64,000 bases of DNA from Rhodococcus rhodochrous (GCF_900187265.1 NZ_LT906450.1:124001-188000), one strand, 5' to 3'; counted from the first letter of the stretch, positions 41,504-52,192 are shown. Made by a program: numbers and translations. The notes: generated from the sequence alone by a model not told the origin.

Positions 41504-42139
41504 ATGGGTGCTTCGAGCGACGGGGCCGACACCCTCACCAACGGTGAGGCGATCCCGGACTGGCGCATCCTCGAACCGATGCAGCTCAGCCCCATCCTCA
41601 CCGCTGCCCTCGACGCCTTCTACGAGACCGGCTTCCACGGCACCTCGGTGCGGGAGATCGCGCGCCGCGTCGGCGTCACCGTCCCGGCGCTCTACTACCA
41701 CCACGAGAACAAGGAAGGGCTGCTCATCGCCCTTCTCGAGCTCTCGACCAGCGACGTGCTCTCCCGGGCGCACGCCGCCGCCGAGGATGCCGACGGCGAC
41801 CCGGTGCGCAGGCTGTCGAACGTCATCGAAGCGATCGTGTTGCGCATGACCATGCGCGCACGCCTCGCCGCGCTCGAGGGTGAGGCCCGCTACCTGAGCC
41901 CGGAGAACCGCCAGCGCTACCGCGCGGTGCGCAAGGGCGTCGAGCAGTTGGTGCGGCAGATCGTCGAGGAGGGCGTCGCCGCGGGAGTGTTCGACGTGGA
42001 CGATCCTGCCGAGACCACGCGTGCCCTGCTCGGCATGTGCCAGTCGATCCCGCGCTGGTACCACGCGGAGGGAACGCTCAGCCCCGAGGCCGTCGCGCAG
42101 AAGTACGTCGGCATCGCCCTCAAGACCGTCGGGGTCTGA
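41504..42139 (+). CDS. TetR-family regulator
   Basis: A 211-aa TetR protein. The HTH region is LTAALDAFYETGFHGTSVREIARRVGVTVPALYYHHENKEGLLIALLEL. It is clearly paralogous to the regulator at 47435 (both have GFHGT(S/T)VR, RRVGVTVPALYYH, ENKE and similar C-termini with LLGM(C/F)QSI.RWY). It sits 2 kb before an acyl-CoA beta-oxidation island that it may control. An imperfect repeat, ATACGG...CCGTAT (41445-41471), precedes it and could be its operator. Confidence 0.88.
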   Translation: MGASSDGADTLTNGEAIPDWRILEPMQLSPILTAALDAFYETGFHGTSVREIARRVGVTVPALYYHHENKEGLLIALLELSTSDVLSRAHAAAEDADGDPVRRLSNVIEAIVLRMTMRARLAALEGEARYLSPENRQRYRAVRKGVEQLVRQIVEEGVAAGVFDVDDPAETTRALLGMCQSIPRWYHAEGTLSPEAVAQKYVGIALKTVGV

Positions 42140-42177
42140 CGGCCCGATCCCGGTCGGACTGCGGTGTCGGTCGGACT

Positions 42178-42756
42178 TCAGAGGCGGCGGTCGAGCCAGG
42201 TGACCTGCGTGCCGTTGCTGAACTCCTCGCGCGCGGTGACGTCGAATCGCGTGGGGACGAAGTTGCCCGACAGCGCCGGGATGCCGTCGCCCGCGAGCAC
42301 CGGATAGCTCTTGAGCACCAGCCGGTCGATCTCGTCGACGAGCTGCCCTGCGATGTTGCCGCCACCGCAGAGCCAGATGTCCATTCCCTCCTCCGCTTTC
42401 AGCGTGCGGACGAGCTCGACCGGATCGGTGTCGACGATCCGGACCTGTGGGTCGTCGACCGGCGCGAGGGTGCGCGAGACGATGTACTGCGTCAGGTGGG
42501 AGTAGGGACTGACGATGCCCTGCGACCGGGCCGGTTCGTAGGCGCCGCGCCCCATGATCACTGTGTCCCATTCCTTGTTCGGCGTATCGACGGGAATGCC
42601 GACATGTTCCCGGAACGCGGTGGGGACGGCTTCGGGATATCTCGCGCTCATCGCCGCAGCCATGTCGTCGCAGATCGGATAGAAGTCGTACTCCCCGTTC
42701 GGGCCGGCGATGTAGCCGTCGAGGGTCACTGCCACGTAGTAGACGAGCTTTCGCAT
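42178..42756 (-). CDS. RibD C-terminal/dihydrofolate reductase-like protein
   Basis: A 192-aa reductase-fold protein of the dihydrofolate-reductase-like (RibD C-terminal) family: KLVYYVAVTLDGYIAGPNGEYDFY at the start, TVIMGRGAYEPARSQGI in the middle and DIWLCGGGNIAGQLVDEIDRLVL as the nucleotide-binding block. It is divergent from a TetR gene, with two matching palindromes between them, so the TetR protein probably controls it. Substrate is unknown; NADPH use is expected. Confidence 0.88.
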   Translation of the reverse strand: MRKLVYYVAVTLDGYIAGPNGEYDFYPICDDMAAAMSARYPEAVPTAFREHVGIPVDTPNKEWDTVIMGRGAYEPARSQGIVSPYSHLTQYIVSRTLAPVDDPQVRIVDTDPVELVRTLKAEEGMDIWLCGGGNIAGQLVDEIDRLVLKSYPVLAGDGIPALSGNFVPTRFDVTAREEFSNGTQVTWLDRRL

Positions 42757-42770
42757 CTTCGACCACCATT

Positions 42771-42810
42771 CGTAGTACTATGAGTGAAGTGGTTTGAACG
42801 TAGTACTACA
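42771..42810. promoter_or_regulatory. Two TetR-type operators, TAGTACTA palindromes
   Basis: CGTAGTACTA occurs at 42771-42780 and 42799-42808, each with the perfect palindrome TAGTACTA, spaced 28 bp. They occupy the divergent promoter between the reductase and the TetR gene, the second copy ending just before the TetR start. This is the expected layout for autorepression with control of the divergent gene. Confidence 0.7.
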
Positions 42811-42826
42811 TATGGAGTGGTGTCAA

Positions 42827-43402
42827 GTGGTTCGCACGAATCCGGAACGGCGACAGGCCTTGTTGGATGCCTCGATCGAGGTGCTGGCGCGCGACGGTGC
42901 GCGCGGGCTGACCTTCCGCGCGGTGGACAAGGAGGCCGGGGTTCCGACGGGGACGGCGTCGAACTACTTCGCCAACCGCGACGACCTGCTCGTCCAGGTG
43001 GGTCACCGCTACTACGAGCGGCTCGTGCCGGCCGAGGAGGTCATGGCGCAGTCGCAGGCGCCGCAGACCCGCGAATCCATGATCGAGCTGATGACGGAGG
43101 TGGTCGGACGGCTCACCCGGTTCCGCGCCGGCTATCTCGCGCTCCTCGAACTACGCCTCGAAGCCACCCGGCGACCCGAACTGCAGGCCCTGCTCACCGA
43201 GCGGGTGCGCGCCGACCTGGATTTCAACATCGCCAACTACCGGCACTCCGGCCTACCGGGTGACGAGGACGCCGTGGTGCTGCTCTATCTCGCGCTGAAC
43301 TGGCTCGTCCTCGACCGTCTCACCCTCCCCGGGATCGTCGACGAGAACCGTGTCGCGGAACTGGTGCGAGCCGCTGTCGAACGCGTGATCCCCGACGCCT
43401 GA
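42827..43402 (+). CDS. TetR-family regulator, divergent from the RibD-like gene
   Basis: A 191-aa TetR regulator. The HTH is RRQALLDASIEVLARDGARGLTFRAVDKEAGVPTGTASNYFANRDDLLVQVG. The GTG at 42827 (VVRTNPERR) is chosen: GGAGTGG lies 7 nt upstream and it gives the usual N-terminus; an ATG at 42812 and a TTG at 42794 are less likely. The C-terminal domain has the LELRLEATRRPELQALL block common in this group. It probably represses itself and the divergent reductase. Confidence 0.88.
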   Translation: MVRTNPERRQALLDASIEVLARDGARGLTFRAVDKEAGVPTGTASNYFANRDDLLVQVGHRYYERLVPAEEVMAQSQAPQTRESMIELMTEVVGRLTRFRAGYLALLELRLEATRRPELQALLTERVRADLDFNIANYRHSGLPGDEDAVVLLYLALNWLVLDRLTLPGIVDENRVAELVRAAVERVIPDA

Positions 43403-43408
43403 AAAGAC

Positions 43409-43451
43409 TTCGGTGGATCCGACCCCGCTCAGCGGGGTCGGATCCACCGAA
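43409..43451. terminator. Strong bidirectional terminator
   Basis: A 20-bp perfect stem, arms 43409-43428 and 43432-43451, with loop TCA, built on TTCGGTGGATCCGACCCC. It lies 7 bp after the TetR stop and 13 bp before the enoyl-CoA hydratase stop. Confidence 0.9.
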
Positions 43452-43463
43452 ATCGTCGACGGC

Positions 43464-44243
43464 TCAGCGACGGAAGTTCGCGGTGCGCTTCTCCTGGAAG
43501 GCCGTCACACCCTCGGTGAAGTCGGCACTGCCGAGCAGGACGAGCTGCCCCTCGCGCTCGCGGGTGAAGGCGTTGTCGAGTTCGGTGAGCGTTGCGTCGT
43601 TGATCGCGTTCTTCGTCGATGCGAAGGCCATCGACGGGCCGTCGGCGAGTCGCTGCACGAGAGTCTCGACGGCACCGTCGAATTCCTCGTCCGCGTAGAC
43701 GTCCGCGATGAGCCCGGAGGCCAATGCCTCGCCGGCCGGAAGCCGCTCGGCGAGCAGGGCCATCTTCAATGCCCGCGCACGACCGATCGATGCGGCGACG
43801 AGCGCGGATGCACCGCCGTCCGGCATCAGCCCGACCCGGGTGAAGGCCAGCAGGAAGTAACCCGACTCCTTCGCGACGGTGAGATCGCATGCGAGAGCGA
43901 GTGATACACCGACTCCCGCAGCCGGGCCGTTCACCGCGCCGACGACCGGACGGGGGAAGGCCCGGATCGCGGCAACCGTGCGGTTGGCGGCATCGATCGT
44001 GTCGGCGGAGGGCGGCGCGCTCAGGTCGCGTCCGGAGAGGTCGGCGCCCGAACAGAACGCGCGACCGGCACCGGTGAGCACCGCGACCCGGACGGAGGCG
44101 TCGTCGGCGTACTTCTCGAAGGCGTCAGCGATCGCGTCGAGCGTCTCGGTCTTCACGGCGTTCATCCGTGCGGGTCGGTTCAGGGTGACGCGCAGGACGC
44201 CGTCGTCGACGGTGGCGTCGACACCGGGCAGGTCGTCGGTCAT
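43464..44243 (-). CDS. Enoyl-CoA hydratase/isomerase
   Basis: A 259-aa crotonase-fold enzyme of beta-oxidation. The oxyanion segments are AFCSGADLSGRDL and PVVGAVNGPAAGVGVSLALACDLTVAKESGYFLLAFTRVGLMPDGGAS; a Pro/Asp occurs where the second catalytic Glu of classical hydratases stands (LMPDGG), so isomerase or other activity is possible. It lies 10 bp after the quinone oxidoreductase gene, with which it forms a minus-strand pair divergent from the thiolase operon. Confidence 0.86.
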   Translation of the reverse strand: MTDDLPGVDATVDDGVLRVTLNRPARMNAVKTETLDAIADAFEKYADDASVRVAVLTGAGRAFCSGADLSGRDLSAPPSADTIDAANRTVAAIRAFPRPVVGAVNGPAAGVGVSLALACDLTVAKESGYFLLAFTRVGLMPDGGASALVAASIGRARALKMALLAERLPAGEALASGLIADVYADEEFDGAVETLVQRLADGPSMAFASTKNAINDATLTELDNAFTREREGQLVLLGSADFTEGVTAFQEKRTANFRR

Positions 44244-44253
44244 GACTGTTCTC

Positions 44254-45231
44254 CTAGGGTCGGGACGTCAGGTCGAGCGCGACCTTGCCGGTCGCGGAAC
44301 GGTTCTCGAGCGACCGCAGTGCCGCCGGAGCATCGTCGAGGGGATGGAGGGTGGGTTCGGGAACGACGAGCGCCCCGTCGTGCAGCAACGGTTCGAGCGC
44401 GGCCCACTGTCGCGCCGGGTAGCCGGGGTCGGTGCGGAGGTACTCGCCCCATCCCGCGCCGACGACCGAGATGTTCTTGAGTAGAAGGCGATTGACCTTC
44501 ACGGTGGGGATGCTGCCACCGGTGAAACCGAGAACGACGGCACGCCCACCAGGGGCGAGGCTGCGCAGGCTGTCGGTGAACCGGTCGCCGCCCACGGGAT
44601 CGAGCACGATGTCCACCCCACGACCACCGGTCAGTTCGAGGACACGGTCCTTGAAACCGTCGGCGAGGACGGTGTGGGTCGCGCGGTTGGCCTTGGCCAC
44701 CGCGGCTTTCTCCTCGGTACTCACCACCGCGATCGTTTCCAGTCCGAGCGCTGCGGCGACCTGCAGCGACGCCACCCCGAGACCACCCGCCGCGCCGTGG
44801 ACGAGGATGGTCTCGCCGGCCCGGTACCGGGCGCGTTCGTCGAGCGCGAAGTGCGCGGTGAAGTAGTTCATGAGCATCCCGGCGCCCGCGGTCAGCGACA
44901 CGTTGTCGGGCAGCGGGAAGACCAGTTCGCGCGGCAGTGCGACGGTCTGCTGCCACGATCCGGCGATGGACAGCACGGCGACGCGTTGTCCGGCGATGAG
45001 TCCGCTGCCCTCGGGGGCACTGCGGACGATGCCCGCTCCTTCGGCGCCGAGTACGCACGGCAGCGGCCGGACCATCTGGTAGCCGCCGGTCGTCTGCAGC
45101 AGGTCGGGAAAGGACACGCCGGCGGCGTACAGGTCGACGAGGACGAGCGAGTCGCCCGCCTCGGGTTCGGGGATGTCGGTCACGCGGACGGCGTCGGGGC
45201 CGGCGTGTTCGGTCAATTGCGCTGCGCGCAC
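44254..45231 (-). CDS. NADPH:quinone oxidoreductase-like MDR protein
   Basis: A 325-aa zinc-free medium-chain dehydrogenase. It lacks the catalytic-zinc Cys/His set and has the quinone-oxidoreductase blocks LYAAGVSFPDLLQTTGGYQMVRPLPCVLGAEGAGIV, ILVHGAAGGLGVASLQVAAALG (NADPH loop AAGGLGVA) and GGRGVDIVLDPVGGDRFTDSLRSLAPGGR. In this setting it may be an enoyl reductase acting on CoA esters rather than on quinones. It is the first gene of the pair that includes the enoyl-CoA hydratase. Confidence 0.85.
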   Translation of the reverse strand: MRAAQLTEHAGPDAVRVTDIPEPEAGDSLVLVDLYAAGVSFPDLLQTTGGYQMVRPLPCVLGAEGAGIVRSAPEGSGLIAGQRVAVLSIAGSWQQTVALPRELVFPLPDNVSLTAGAGMLMNYFTAHFALDERARYRAGETILVHGAAGGLGVASLQVAAALGLETIAVVSTEEKAAVAKANRATHTVLADGFKDRVLELTGGRGVDIVLDPVGGDRFTDSLRSLAPGGRAVVLGFTGGSIPTVKVNRLLLKNISVVGAGWGEYLRTDPGYPARQWAALEPLLHDGALVVPEPTLHPLDDAPAALRSLENRSATGKVALDLTSRP

Positions 45232-45402
45232 GGGCGTCTCCTCGACTCGGGTCGTGATCCATCACTATCAGAGTCGCTTAGCGTGCGCTAGCTCTCAGGC
45301 ACCATTGACCGAGCGTTAAGTCCGTGGTAGAGCTTTAGCGATCGATAAGTACGCCGCTGGGAACGTCTCCGGCCCGCACGCTGCACTTTCGAAAGGATCG
45401 TC
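45232..45402. promoter_or_regulatory. Divergent promoter of the beta-oxidation island
   Basis: 171 bp between divergent operons. TAGCG-TG-CGCTA (45279-45290) is a palindrome suited to a dimeric regulator such as the TetR protein at 47435. TTGACC at 45305-45310 is a possible -35 for the thiolase operon, with TAGAGC 17 bp on as a weak -10. The thiolase ribosome site is GAAAGGA. Confidence 0.5.
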
Positions 45403-46596
45403 ATGACCAACGCTGTCATCGTCGACGTCGTCCGTACCGCTGTCGGTAAGGGCAAGCCGGGCGGCGCCCTGTCCGGCACCCACCCCGTCGAACTGCTCGC
45501 CCACGTCCTGCGCTCGCTCGTCGAGCGCAACGGCATCGACCCCGCGCAGGTCGACGACGTGATCGGCGGCTGCGTCGCCCAGGTCGGCGAGCAGTCCCTC
45601 AACATCTCACGCACCGCGCTCCTCGCCGCAGGCTTCCCCGAGTCGGTGCCCGCGACCACCATCGACCGCCAGTGCGGGTCGAGCCAGCAGGCCGCGCACT
45701 TCGCCGCGCAGGGCGTCATCGCCGGGGCCTACGACATGGTCATCGCGTGCGGTGTCGAGTCGATGAGCCGCATCCCGATGGGCACCGCCACCCTCGGCAA
45801 GGACACCCACGGCCCGAGCGTGCGCGCCCGTTATCCCGAGGGCCTGGTCAACCAGGGCATCTCGGCCGAGCTCATCGCCGCGAAGTGGAAGTTCGACCGC
45901 GACGCCCTCGACGCCTACTCCGCGCAGTCGCACCAGCGTGCTGCCGCGGCCTACGAGGCCGGATACTTCGACAAGGAGATCGTCCCGATCACCGTCGAGA
46001 ACGCCGCGGGCGAGCAGGTGCAGCACACCGTCGACGAGACGCTGCGTGCCTCCACCACCGCCGAGGGCCTCGCCGGTCTGAAGCCGTCCTTCTACACCGA
46101 GGAGTACGCGGCCCGGTTCCCCGAGGCGCAGTGGGTCATCACCCCCGGCAACTCCTCGCCGCTCACCGACGGTGCGTCGGCCGCGCTCATCATGAGCGAG
46201 GAGATGGCGAACAAGCTGGGCCTGACCCCGCGCGCCCGCTTCCACTCGTTCTCCGTCGCCGGCGACGACCCGGTCTTCATGCTCACCGCCCCGATCCCGG
46301 CCACGCAGAAGGTCCTCGCCCGCGCCGGTCTGGGCATCGACGACATCGACGCCTACGAGGTCAACGAGGCGTTCGCGCCCGTGCCGCTCGCCTGGGCCCA
46401 CGAACTCGGTGCCGACCCGGCCAAGCTCAACCCGTGGGGCGGCGCGATCGCGCTCGGTCACGCGCTCGGCTCGTCGGGCACCCGACTGCTGTCGACCCTC
46501 GTCAACCACCTCGAGGCCACCGGTGGTCGCTACGGCCTGCAGACGATGTGCGAGGGCGCGGGCATGGCCAACGCCACCGTCATCGAACGTCTCTGA
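45403..46596 (+). CDS. Acetyl-CoA acyltransferase (thiolase)
   Basis: A 397-aa thiolase that cleaves 3-ketoacyl-CoA. The nucleophilic Cys91 is in DRQCGSSQQA, the His in GGAIALGHALGSSG and the second Cys in MCEGAGMA. NEAFAPV is also present. Close resemblance to degradative FadA-type thiolases and the adjacent SDR indicate beta-oxidation rather than biosynthesis. First gene of the operon thiolase-SDR-TetR-NMO-ACAD-SDR. Confidence 0.93.
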   Translation: MTNAVIVDVVRTAVGKGKPGGALSGTHPVELLAHVLRSLVERNGIDPAQVDDVIGGCVAQVGEQSLNISRTALLAAGFPESVPATTIDRQCGSSQQAAHFAAQGVIAGAYDMVIACGVESMSRIPMGTATLGKDTHGPSVRARYPEGLVNQGISAELIAAKWKFDRDALDAYSAQSHQRAAAAYEAGYFDKEIVPITVENAAGEQVQHTVDETLRASTTAEGLAGLKPSFYTEEYAARFPEAQWVITPGNSSPLTDGASAALIMSEEMANKLGLTPRARFHSFSVAGDDPVFMLTAPIPATQKVLARAGLGIDDIDAYEVNEAFAPVPLAWAHELGADPAKLNPWGGAIALGHALGSSGTRLLSTLVNHLEATGGRYGLQTMCEGAGMANATVIERL

Positions 46597-46642
46597 AGTC
46601 CTGAGAAATTCCGAACCGCAACAACTCTCGAAAGGGTAATCA

Positions 46643-47404
46643 ATGATCGTCAACGACAGCGTCGCCGTCGTCACCGGTGGTGCCTCCGGCCTCGGTCTCG
46701 CCACCGTCAAGGCCCTGCTGAACGACGGCGCGCAGATCGTCATCATCGATCTGCCGTCGTCCAACGGTGAGACCATCGCCAAGGAGCTCGGCGACCGCGT
46801 CCGCTTCGTCGCCGCCGACGTCACCGACGAGGCTGCCGTCACCGAGGCCCTCGACGTGGCCGAGTCGCTCGGCCCGCTGCGCGTCGCGGTGAACTGCGCC
46901 GGCATCGGCAACGCGATCAAGACCGTGAGCAAGAAGGGTGCCTTCCCGCTCGACGCGTTCAAGAAGGTCGTCGACGTCAACCTCTTCGGCACGTTCAACG
47001 TCATCCGTCTCGCCGCCGAGCGCATCGCCAGGACCGAGCCGGTCGACGGCGAGCGTGGCGTCATCATCAACACCGCTTCCGTCGCAGCCTTCGACGGACA
47101 GATCGGCCAGGCCGCCTACTCGGCGTCCAAGGGTGGCGTCGTCGGCATGACCCTGCCGATCGCCCGCGACCTCGCGTCGCTGCTCATCCGCGTCGTCACC
47201 ATCGCGCCGGGCCTGTTCAAGACCCCGCTGCTCGGCACGCTGCCGGAAGAGGCCCAGGCATCGCTCGGCGCGCAGGTTCCGCACCCGGCCCGCCTCGGCG
47301 ATCCGTCCGAGTACGGCGCCCTCGCCGCACACATCGTCTCCAACCCGATGCTCAACGGCGAGGTCATCCGCCTCGACGGCGCGATCCGCATGGCTCCGCG
47401 CTGA
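46643..47404 (+). CDS. 3-hydroxyacyl-CoA dehydrogenase, SDR (HSD10) type
   Basis: A 253-aa SDR with TGGASGLG, an Asp after beta-2 ([10 protein letters not shown] preference), [22 protein letters not shown] and YSASK. It matches 17beta-HSD10/short-chain 3-hydroxyacyl-CoA dehydrogenase II, which oxidises the 3-hydroxyacyl-CoA just before thiolysis. It follows the thiolase by 46 bp with GAAAGGGT as ribosome site. Paralogous to the SDR at 21419. Confidence 0.9.
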   Translation: MIVNDSVAVVTGGASGLGLATVKALLNDGAQIVIIDLPSSNGETIAKELGDRVRFVAADVTDEAAVTEALDVAESLGPLRVAVNCAGIGNAIKTVSKKGAFPLDAFKKVVDVNLFGTFNVIRLAAERIARTEPVDGERGVIINTASVAAFDGQIGQAAYSASKGGVVGMTLPIARDLASLLIRVVTIAPGLFKTPLLGTLPEEAQASLGAQVPHPARLGDPSEYGALAAHIVSNPMLNGEVIRLDGAIRMAPR

Positions 47405-47434
47405 CCGAGCACCGACTGTGAGAGGAGGGGGTCG

Positions 47435-49110
<1,676 letters not shown>

Positions 49111-49118
49111 GAGAAGCC

Positions 49119-50276
49119 ATGAAACGCACCCACTTCGACGACGACCACGAGGCGTACCGGGAGACCGTGCGCGAGTTCCTCGCCCGCGAGATCGAACCGA
49201 ACTACGAACGGTGGGAGGAGGAGCGCCTCGTCGACCGGTCGGCGTGGATCGCCGCGGGCAAATCCGGCATCGTCGGCCTCGGCGTGCCCGAGGAGTTCGG
49301 CGGTTCGGGCGTGACCGACTACCGCTTCCGGCACATCGTGCAGGAGGAGATCGCGCGGACCGGTACGACCTCCTTCGGTGCGGGACTCGCACTGCAGGAC
49401 GACATCGCGATCCCGTACATCCTCCACCTCGGCACCGAGGAGCAGAAGGCGCGCTGGCTGCCGGCACTCGCCACCGGCGAACGAATCGGCGCGATCGCCA
49501 TGACCGAGCCGGGCGCCGGATCCGACCTGCAGGGCGTGAAGACCACCGCCGTGCGCGACGGTGACGAGTGAGTGATCAACGGACAGAAGACTTTCATCAC
49601 CAACGGAATCCACTCCGATCTCGTCATCGTGGTGTGCCGCACCGATCCGAGCGCGGGGTCGAAGGGCTTCTCGCTCATCGTCGTCGAGCGCGACACCCCC
49701 GGTTTCAGCAGGGGGCGCAAACTCCACAAGGTCGGTCTCGCTGCGCAGGACACCGCCGAGCTCGTCTTCGAGGACGCCCGCGTCCCCGCCGGGAACCTCC
49801 TCGGCACCGAGGGTCGCGGCTTCGTGCATCTGATGGAGAACCTGCCCCTCGAACGCATCGGTATCGCCGTCAGCGCGATCACCTCGGCGCGGGCCGCCTA
49901 CGAGTGGACCGTGCAGTACGTCTTCGAGCGCAAGGCGTTCGGCAAGCCCATCGGCGACCTGCAGAACACCCGGTTCGCGCTCGCCGAGATGCTCACCGAG
50001 ATCGAGATCACCGAGTCGCATGTCGATCGGTGCGTACTCGCGCTCAACGCGGGGGAGCTCACCCCTGTGGATGCGTCGAAGGCCAAGTGGTGGGCGACCG
50101 AACTGCAGAAGCGCGTCGTCGACCGCTGCGTGCAGCTGCACGGCGGGTACGGCTACATGATGGAGTACCCGATCGGGCGCGCCTACGTCGATTCGCGCAT
50201 CCAGACGATCTACGGTGGCACCACCGAGATCATGAAGGAGATCATCGGCCGCGACATCGCCGCCGGGTACGCGTAA
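49119..50276 (+). pseudogene. Acyl-CoA dehydrogenase interrupted by one in-frame TGA
   Basis: Both halves belong to one acyl-CoA dehydrogenase of 385 aa. The N-terminal half (150 aa) ends GAIAMTEPGAGSDLQGVKTTAVRDGDE, then TGA at 49569-49571. The next codon starts VINGQKTFITNG, exactly where family members read (D/E)-W-V-(I/L)-NG-x-K-x-(F/W)-I-(S/T)NG. One TGG-to-TGA change explains the break. The C-terminal half keeps RKAFGKPI, the FAD/dimer region QLHGGYGY and the catalytic Glu in YGGTTEIMKE. It may be a recent pseudogene, a sequencing error, or two peptides made by restart at the adjoining GTG. Confidence 0.88.
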
Positions 50277-50299
50277 TCGTTTCAGGGAAGAGGGATTCG

Positions 50300-51058
50300 A
50301 TGTTCGACCTCACAGGCAGGCGCGCTCTCGTCACGGGTGGTTCCGCGGGGATCGGTCTCGGTATGGCCCGGGGCCTCGCCCGTGCCGGCGCCGACGTCAC
50401 CCTGTGGGGCCGGAGCGAGGACAAGCTCGCGAAGGCCGCGGCCGACATCGGGAGGTTCGCCGGCCGCGTGGCAACCCGCGCGGTCGACGTCTCCGACGAG
50501 CAGGCCGTGACCGACGGTGTCGCGGCGCTCGTCGACGACTTCGGTGGGCTCGACATCGTGGTGGTCAACGCCGGCATCGGGTCGTCGCTGCAGAAGTTCC
50601 ACGAGTCGACGACCGAGCGGTACCGCGCCGTCATGGCGACGAACGTCGACGGCGCGTTCTTCACGATGCGGGAGACCTCGCGTGTGCTCGTCGAGCAGGG
50701 CACCGGGGGTTCGATGATCGTCACGTCGAGCCTCGGTGCGCTGCAGGGCGCCGGACGCAACCAGCCGTACGCGGCGAGCAAGGCCGCGGTGCTCGCGCTC
50801 GCGAACGGCTGTGCCGTCGAGTTCGCGCGTCACCGGATCCGGGTCAACAGCGTGCTGCCGGGCTGGATCGCCACCGACATGACCGGTCCGCTGCAGGAAT
50901 CCGACGTCTTCAACTCGAACGTCATCGGTCGCGTGCCGCTCGGCCGGTGGGGCACCCCGGAGGATTTCGAAGGCATCGCCGTCTATCTCGCGAGCGATGC
51001 GTCGTCCTTCCAGACCGGCAGCACGACGCTCATCGACGGTGGCTACAGCATGTTCTGA
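50300..51058 (+). CDS. SDR-family oxidoreductase
   Basis: A 252-aa classical SDR: TGGSAGIGLGMA cofactor loop, WGRSEDK after beta-2 (Arg suggests NADP), VNAGIG, catalytic Ser in TSSLGALQGAG and YAASK, ending TTLIDGGYSMF. It closes the beta-oxidation operon, 23 bp after the acyl-CoA dehydrogenase remnant. Different subgroup from the HSD10-like SDR; probably a 3-oxo reductase or alcohol dehydrogenase. Ribosome site AGGGAAGAGGG. Confidence 0.9.
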   Translation: MFDLTGRRALVTGGSAGIGLGMARGLARAGADVTLWGRSEDKLAKAAADIGRFAGRVATRAVDVSDEQAVTDGVAALVDDFGGLDIVVVNAGIGSSLQKFHESTTERYRAVMATNVDGAFFTMRETSRVLVEQGTGGSMIVTSSLGALQGAGRNQPYAASKAAVLALANGCAVEFARHRIRVNSVLPGWIATDMTGPLQESDVFNSNVIGRVPLGRWGTPEDFEGIAVYLASDASSFQTGSTTLIDGGYSMF

Positions 51059-51077
51059 CCGGTCCTAGGATGGTCCG

Positions 51078-51506
51078 GTGAACCAGCACCCCGCGATTCG
51101 TGACCGTGTGATCAGAGTGAGCGCCGTCGTTCTCCGCAACGCCGCCGGTGAGGTGCTCACCGTGCGGAAGCGGAACACGTCGCGGTTCATGCTGCCCGGA
51201 GGCAAGCCGGATCCGGGGGAGACCCCGGCCGAGACTGCCGTGCGCGAGTGCGCCGAGGAACTGGGTGCCGAACTGGATCTGTCGTCGCTGCGTCTCGTCG
51301 GGGTCTTCGACGCCGAGGCCGCCAACGAGCCCGGCTACCGGCTCGAAGGAACCGTCTACGAACACCCGCTCGTGGAGGTCGCCGGTGCCGCCGCGGAGAT
51401 CGCGGAGACGCGCTGGCTCGACCCGGCGGCCCTACCGCTGCCCGACGATCTCGCGCCGCTGCTCGAGCACCACGTCCTTCCCGCTCTCGCGTCGGCCTCC
51501 CGATAA
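51078..51506 (+). CDS. NUDIX hydrolase
   Basis: A 142-aa Nudix protein. The Nudix box reads GGKPDPGETPAETAVRECAEELGAEL, close to GX5EX7REUXEEXGU. It hydrolyses a nucleoside-diphosphate derivative of unknown identity. TAGGAT 6 nt before the GTG marks a leaderless start. Confidence 0.93.
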   Translation: MNQHPAIRDRVIRVSAVVLRNAAGEVLTVRKRNTSRFMLPGGKPDPGETPAETAVRECAEELGAELDLSSLRLVGVFDAEAANEPGYRLEGTVYEHPLVEVAGAAAEIAETRWLDPAALPLPDDLAPLLEHHVLPALASASR

Positions 51507-51593
51507 TCCTGTTTCCACAGAGGTATTGCGCAGTTCTCACCCATGGGGAAATGTGGTGAGGGCAGTCACATCGCACATCACGGAAGGTCTCCC

Positions 51594-51881
51594 ATGGCGC
51601 TCACCGCTCTGCTCGAACTCGAATTCAAGGCCGACTCCCTCGACGACGCGAAGAAGGTCATGACCCGCGTGCTCGACGAGACGCGACAGTTCGACGGATG
51701 CGACGGCATCGAGATCCTCGTGGATCAGAAGAACGAGGCCCGCTGGGTGGTCGTGGAGAAGTGGCGCTCGGCCGAGCACGACGCCGCCTACCGCAAGTTC
51801 CGCGCCGGCGAGGGCGCCATCACCGACCTCGGACCCCTCCTTGCGGGAGCGCCGAAGCTCGAGCACTTCACCACCCTCTGA
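51594..51881 (+). CDS. Antibiotic biosynthesis monooxygenase (ABM) domain protein
   Basis: A 95-aa ferredoxin-like ABM-fold protein: LTALLELEFKADSLDDAKKVMTRVLDETRQFDGCDGIEILVDQKNEARWVVVEKWRSAEHDAAYRKF is typical of the dimeric family. ATG 51594 follows GGAAGG; an upstream in-frame ATG at 51543 has no support. Despite the family name, many members act as small stress or quinol monooxygenases. Confidence 0.87.
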   Translation: MALTALLELEFKADSLDDAKKVMTRVLDETRQFDGCDGIEILVDQKNEARWVVVEKWRSAEHDAAYRKFRAGEGAITDLGPLLAGAPKLEHFTTL

Positions 51882-52003
51882 GTCCCCACCGGAGCGCGGG
51901 CGGAGTCGGTCGTCACCCGGCGGAACGCGGGCGGTAGGGTGACCCCCGGGGCGGACGTGTGCCGTTTGCCTCGAAGTGACATCGACTGTGGAGGTAACCG
52001 GGC

Positions 52004-52165
52004 ATGTTGGAACTCTTCGGCGTCATCGTCGTGTGGCTCACCGTGGCCGTCGTCGCTGTCGGAACCGTCATCATGTTCGTCGTTTCGACGCTCAGCCCGC
52101 ACTTCGGTCAGCGCAAGGCCAAGGGACCTCGCCTCGACAAGGCGACCGCGGCCCGCAACAAGTAG
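52004..52165 (+). CDS. Small membrane protein (53 aa)
   Basis: A 53-aa ORF with a good ribosome site (GGAGGT, 8 nt before ATG). One long hydrophobic helix (FGVIVVWLTVAVVAVGTVIMFVVSTL) is followed by a basic cytoplasmic tail (HFGQRKAKGPRLDKATAARNK). No family is recognised. The clean start, hydrophobic pattern and basic tail make it a credible gene in an otherwise empty gap. Confidence 0.65.
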   Translation: MLELFGVIVVWLTVAVVAVGTVIMFVVSTLSPHFGQRKAKGPRLDKATAARNK

Positions 52166-52192
52166 CACCCGGTACCGATCGCGAAGAGCGCC

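Noticed and set aside
49569-49571. TGA in the acyl-CoA dehydrogenase as a selenocysteine codon
   Set aside because: Family members have Trp, not Cys, at this position, and no selenocysteine-insertion hairpin was seen after the codon.
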